Below are positions 15,153 to 17,624 of a stretch of 17,624 nucleotides of DNA, in pieces. The DNA is from Armatimonadota bacterium (GTDB taxonomy: Bacteria; Armatimonadota; JAAZEB01): the NCBI GenBank assembly GCA_012841485.1, contig DUUU01000306.1, forward strand, positions 1 to 17,624, read 5' to 3'. Position 1 is the stretch's first letter. Each line of letters opens with the position of its first letter. Below the pieces are notes generated by a model, which was given only the letters and a program-made list of their open reading frames with translations, was not told the DNA's origin and did not search any database. The translations under genes were made by a program, and so were the position numbers.

Positions 15153-15821
15153 TCAGTTTCGCCACTGCGCCATCCACTCCGCATCTTGCTTACCTAGCGA
15201 GCGGGCGATGCCCTGCCGTCTCTCTCCCAGGCGATCCGCCTCGATCTGCTGGCGAAGGAGGGGCACCTCTGCCTCAAGCCGGGCAGCCGGCCCGGGCAGC
15301 TCGAGAAGGCGTTGTTTCTCGGAGAGGGCTAGTGGCAGGAGCATGGCGACGACATACGAGAGCTCCGTGGCCTCCTGTGGAATATCGACATCCCCCGGAA
15401 AGAGGTGGGCTGGGCCAAAATGCCCCAGGATATCGGCGAGATAGCAGTGCAGAAGCTCCGTCACGACCGACACCCCAACGCTGGCGTCTCCCCCTGCCTC
15501 CGGAAGCCACTCGATGCGCCCCGTGACGAAATGCTCGCCATCGCGGTAATCGAGCAGGCGGAACCGGCGCTGCCCGAAAACGAGGAGGAGCGTACGTCCG
15601 TCTCCCTCCTCGGTAAGATCGGCAATATAGGCACTCGTCCCCACGCGACAGAGCTCGATATCGTCCAGCGTCTGTCCCGGCCGCGCCAGCACGATCCCCA
15701 GCGTCCTATCGCCATCCATGCAGCGCTGCACCATCTCTAGATGGGGCGGCTCCGTCACCAGCAGGCGCAGAACCATCTGGGGGAAGAGCACGATGTGCAA
15801 GGGCAATATCGGCAGCTCCAT
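15153..15821 (-). CDS. Lon N-terminal (substrate-binding) domain protein
   Basis: This 222-residue protein corresponds to the Lon protease N-terminal domain only, without ATPase or peptidase. It opens with MELPILPLHIVLFPQMVLRL, the family hallmark, followed by GIVL, the conserved VGTSAYIADL and a GQRRFRLLDY segment. The second half is helical, rich in Leu, Glu and Arg, and may form a coiled coil. In bacteria such stand-alone LON-domain proteins are common and mostly uncharacterised; peptide or substrate binding is the usual assumption. The ATG at 15821 has GGGAGG about 9 nt upstream and matches the family's N terminus. The open frame extends to 15911, but that part is Arg-rich and unrelated to the family. 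The gene converges with the HD gene and diverges from the nucleotidyltransferase gene (162 bp apart). I could not identify its promoter. Confidence 0.9.
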   Translation of the reverse strand: MELPILPLHIVLFPQMVLRLLVTEPPHLEMVQRCMDGDRTLGIVLARPGQTLDDIELCRVGTSAYIADLTEEGDGRTLLLVFGQRRFRLLDYRDGEHFVTGRIEWLPEAGGDASVGVSVVTELLHCYLADILGHFGPAHLFPGDVDIPQEATELSYVVAMLLPLALSEKQRLLELPGPAARLEAEVPLLRQQIEADRLGERRQGIARSLGKQDAEWMAQWRN

Positions 15822-15983
15822 CGCCTTGTTCCTCCCATCCCTGATGTGTCGTCTCGCCCTGACTGTGACTCCTGTTCGCGCCCGCCCGGCGGTCCTCCTG
15901 TCGTCGCGCATGGGAGAGGAGCGTGTCGGGTATGGTTACATCAGCGAGCACACGCGTTGATGAGTGGAGACGGGGGTGAGGGC

Positions 15984-16631
15984 ATGCCAGAGAACCGGCT
16001 ACTCGTGGACGAGGAGCACCTGCCGGTCTACTATGAGGCGACACAGCTCCTGACGCAGAACCAGGTGCCCCACCTCCTGGGCGGGGGCCTGATGGTCAGC
16101 CTCTACGGTCGGGGACGCGATACGAAGGATATCGACTTCTACATCCACCCGCGTGATAAGAACCGGGCGATGGCGGTTTTGAACGCGGCCGGCTTCTATA
16201 CCGCAGAAACGGAAAAGGCGTGGCTCCTGAAGGCAGAGAAGGCAGGCGCGCCGGTCGATCTGATCGTCCACTCGAGTGGCGTTGCCGATCTCGATGAGGA
16301 TGCCCTTCAGCACGCGCGCACGATCCTGCTTGGCGGCTACCCTTTTCGCGGATTCGGGCCGGAGGATATGCTTCTGCGGAAGATCTACTCCTGGCAGGAG
16401 GGCCGGCCTGACTGGTGGGACGCGGTCTCCATCGTCGCCGGCGTGGGCCCTGAGATGGACTGGCCCTACTTCCTGCGCCGGGTGCCCGCGCACAACCCGG
16501 GCAGGGCACTCAGTTTTCTGCTCTTCTCCCATGCCCATTTCGCGAGCGAGCAGGTACCCTGGTCGGCCATCGCGGAGCTGGGCACGCCCTACTTCTGCGA
16601 GGGTGCGCCACTCCCCCGAGGCCGGGAGTAG
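15984..16631 (+). CDS. Stand-alone nucleotidyltransferase-fold protein
   Basis: This 215-residue protein has the minimal catalytic set of the DNA polymerase-beta/MNT nucleotidyltransferase superfamily, which transfers nucleotidyl groups to RNA, protein or small molecules. The Gly-Gly motif is in HLLGGGLMVSLYGRG (30-44). The metal-binding pair Asp49 and Asp51 is in TKDIDFYI, and a third carboxylate, Asp92, is in APVDLIVHSSG. The second half (about 125-200) is helical, as in DUF6036- or AbiEii-like proteins. The ATG at 15984 is preceded by GGGGGTGAG; an in-frame ATG at 15960 would add eight residues but lacks a ribosome site. No HEPN or antitoxin-like partner gene is adjacent, so a toxin-antitoxin role is not supported here. 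It ends just before a bidirectional terminator. Confidence 0.82.
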   Translation: MPENRLLVDEEHLPVYYEATQLLTQNQVPHLLGGGLMVSLYGRGRDTKDIDFYIHPRDKNRAMAVLNAAGFYTAETEKAWLLKAEKAGAPVDLIVHSSGVADLDEDALQHARTILLGGYPFRGFGPEDMLLRKIYSWQEGRPDWWDAVSIVAGVGPEMDWPYFLRRVPAHNPGRALSFLLFSHAHFASEQVPWSAIAELGTPYFCEGAPLPRGRE

Positions 16632-16687
16632 GCGCCCTTCCCCCAGCCTCGGGCCACTCCTCCGGTTCCCGCCAGCGCGTCCTCTTC

Positions 16688-16723
16688 AGAAAGATGCCCG
16701 GCGGGGCAACGCCCCATCTTTCT
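16688..16723. terminator. Bidirectional intrinsic terminator
   Basis: AGAAAGATG (16688-16696) and CATCTTTCT (16715-16723) are perfectly complementary over 9 bp. An alternative inner stem GGGGC/GCCCC (16703-16707 and 16711-16715) closes on AAC. The A-rich left arm and T-rich right arm give a T-rich end on both strands, as expected of a two-way terminator. It sits 57 bp after the nucleotidyltransferase stop and 127 bp after the DUF5335 gene stop on the opposite strand. Confidence 0.65.
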
Positions 16724-16849
16724 CAGCGCGCTCATCCGGCTCGGGCATCCCATCGCGCCCGGAGGTCGCGGCAGAGCTCGCACTGCCCGCCCCGTGCCGC
16801 GACGGTGCGACGTCGCCAGCCGCCGCAATTGCCACTCCGGGGCGTTGCC

Positions 16850-17212
16850 TCACGCCATCGCCGGCATCTCCTCGCCGAGGAGGATGACCGCGTTCGCCCC
16901 CTCGCGGGTCTGGATCTCAAGGCCCTCCGTCATGCCATCTTGCTCGCGGAGGCGCAGCGCGGTGACATCCTCGATGCGGTGGGTGACGCGGCCCTGCTGC
17001 TCACCCTCGATGTCCGCCAGCGCCACGACGATCGTATCCTCATCCTCGGCCTGCACCCCGGCCTCCACGCCGGTGAGCACAAACGCATCCTCGCCCTCGG
17101 CGTCGCCCAGACACCGGCCATCCACCTCCACTTTCGCCTTGCGGCCCTCATTGCTCACGGTGAACTCTGTCAGGAACTCCGTCCACTCGCTCCGCGGGAT
17201 CTCCCTGGCCAT
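16850..17212 (-). CDS. DUF5335 family protein
   Basis: This is a 120-residue, strongly acidic soluble protein. It starts MAREIPRSEWTEFLTEFT, the hallmark of DUF5335, and continues with alternating short beta strands (KAKVEVDG, AFVLTGVEAGVQ, TIVVALAD, VTHRIEDVTALRL, GLEIQTREGANAVILL) that suggest a small beta-barrel or sandwich. The family is uncharacterised and, from general knowledge, mostly found in Actinobacteria and other GC-rich phyla, often near stress-related genes. The ATG at 17212 has an AGGAGGAGG site about 6-9 nt upstream; the 21 upstream residues of the open frame are Arg-rich and unlike the family. A weak -10-like TAAAAT lies at 17346-17351 on the minus strand. Confidence 0.82.
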   Translation of the reverse strand: MAREIPRSEWTEFLTEFTVSNEGRKAKVEVDGRCLGDAEGEDAFVLTGVEAGVQAEDEDTIVVALADIEGEQQGRVTHRIEDVTALRLREQDGMTEGLEIQTREGANAVILLGEEMPAMA

Positions 17213-17371
17213 AGAAACCCTCCTCCTTACGCACTCACAGGTCGCCCGTCGCCGCGGCGGCGCGCGCTGCCGCAATCATTCCCCGCGGCTTTCCGCTGCA
17301 AAACTACGAGCGGGCACGAAGCAAGAAGCAGGCCGTTTTGGAGCGATTTTACATCCGGAGGGGCAAACAAC

Positions 17372-17394
17372 CGGCTGATCCAGAGGACCAGCCG
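17372..17394. repeat. Inverted repeat, hairpin 1 of the right-end array
   Basis: CGGCTG (17372-17377) pairs with CAGCCG (17389-17394). After one A/C mismatch, TCC pairs with GGA around the loop AGA. This compact near-perfect hairpin lies 21 bases after the TAAAAT complement. Confidence 0.5.
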
Positions 17395-17442
17395 TCACGC
17401 GGGGATGAAGAGAGATGTTTCTGGGGAGGCCCGACAGAAGAA

Positions 17443-17457
17443 CGCCACCCGGTGGCG
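17443..17457. repeat. Inverted repeat, hairpin 2 of the right-end array
   Basis: CGCCACC and GGTGGCG flank a single central C, a 7-bp palindrome. As RNA it would fold with a 5-bp stem and a CCCGG loop, while as DNA it could be a dyad binding site. Confidence 0.45.
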
Positions 17458-17477
17458 CAGGCCTTCTCGGGGGAGGC

Positions 17478-17492
17478 GGCACCGGGGGTGCC
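17478..17492. repeat. Inverted repeat, hairpin 3 of the right-end array
   Basis: GGCACC and GGTGCC flank a GGG loop, a perfect 6-bp stem, 20 bases after hairpin 2. Confidence 0.45.
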
Positions 17493-17514
17493 ATTCGGGT
17501 ATTGGCTTGCCGCG

Positions 17515-17553
17515 TCCGAGGCAGCGGCCTGCTAGAGAGCGCGCTGCCTCGGA
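17515..17553 (-). terminator. 12-bp hairpin, likely terminator of the right-edge gene
   Basis: TCCGAGGCAGCG (17515-17526) and CGCTGCCTCGGA (17542-17553) form a perfect 12-bp stem with a 15-nt loop, the longest perfect stem in the window. It lies 28 bp downstream of the stop codon of the minus-strand gene entering from the right, which suggests it ends that transcript. There is no T-run. It shares CGAGGCAGC with the tpiA leader repeat at 4642-4650. Confidence 0.5.
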
Positions 17554-17581
17554 TCACTGGCGCATCCGGTTTCCCGTAGAC

Positions 17582-17624
17582 TCAGGAAGCAGAAAAGACC
17601 TTGTCGAACTCCGCGAGCAGATCC
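17582..17624 (-). CDS. C-terminal end of a gene cut by the window edge
   Basis: On the minus strand the last 13 codons before a TGA at 17582-17584 read DLLAEFDKVFSAS, a normal-looking amphipathic C terminus. The hairpin 28 bp downstream supports a genuine gene end. Too little is visible to assign a family, and 13 open codons alone could be chance. Confidence 0.35.
   Translation of the reverse strand, partial: DLLAEFDKVFSAS

Larger units (their letters stand above)
17213..17581. other. Gene-free stretch with a series of four hairpins
   Basis: No convincing coding frame is present. Near 17281-17351 the DNA is AT-richer and contains TAAAAT on the minus strand. Four separate inverted repeats follow at 17372-17394, 17443-17457, 17478-17492 and 17515-17553. 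Together they could be a structured RNA on either strand, the leader of the DUF5335 message, or a 3' region of the gene from the right. I compared by eye with cyclic-di-GMP, cobalamin and fluoride riboswitches, SRP RNA and tmRNA and found no match. Confidence 0.4.

Noticed and set aside
17361..17405. Cyclic-di-GMP riboswitch-like string GGGCAAAC plus hairpin plus ACGC
   Set aside because: The conserved ACGCAAAG joint, the tetraloop and the second domain are missing, and no plus-strand gene follows within the window.

Overview
The window is a gene-dense, visibly GC-rich stretch of bacterial chromosome with 14 well-supported protein genes, a plausible 33-codon leader ORF, and the last 13 codons of a gene cut by the right edge. 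I see no tRNA, rRNA, CRISPR array, insertion sequence, integrase attachment site or replication origin. The content (FlaG-type flagellar protein, HslUV protease beside a Xer recombinase, a very large secreted heparinase II/III-type lyase, a DUF5335 protein) fits a free-living, flagellated, polysaccharide-degrading bacterium. Armatimonadota or Chloroflexota would be my guess, but only from gene content, and nothing here fixes the phylum.

Layout. (1) 34-3423, plus strand: an NDH-2-like flavoprotein, then a tightly coupled pair (FlaG-family protein and secreted M14 zinc carboxypeptidase with a C-terminal membrane anchor), then a 112-residue membrane protein. (2) 3424-4698: a strong hairpin, then tpiA on the minus strand with an unusual internal insertion, a roughly 160-nt leader and a near-consensus sigma70-type promoter. 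(3) 4767-5822: a plus-strand fumarylacetoacetate-hydrolase family gene with its own promoter and a GC-rich terminator-like hairpin. (4) 5943-9864: a minus-strand operon read HEAT-repeat protein, xerC, hslV, hslU, driven by a TTGACG-17-TACAAT promoter. xerC overlaps the HEAT gene by a GTGA junction and carries a run of ten G. (5) 10003-13563: a short leader ORF and the 1130-residue heparinase-like protein on the plus strand, followed by a hairpin. (6) 13651-15142: an HD-domain, dNTPase-like phosphohydrolase starting at TTG behind an extended -10 promoter. It converges, with a 10-bp gap, on a minus-strand Lon-N-domain protein (15153-15821). (7) 15984-16723: a stand-alone nucleotidyltransferase-fold protein and a bidirectional terminator. 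(8) 16850-17624: a DUF5335 protein on the minus strand, a gene-free stretch with four consecutive hairpins, and the tail of another minus-strand gene.

How the genes work together. The HEAT/xerC/hslV/hslU set is the clearest functional unit: chromosome-dimer resolution plus a two-component ATP-dependent protease, led by an uncharacterised HEAT-repeat protein. tpiA and the FAH-family gene are diverging metabolic genes, each with its own promoter. The rest are single-gene units. Several gene ends are marked by strong GC-rich hairpins without a T-tract, which looks like a local termination style. I found no defence system, biosynthetic cluster or mobile element. The most promising leads are the hairpin array at the right end, the HEAT-led operon, the homopolymer in xerC and the in-frame leader ORF before the lyase.
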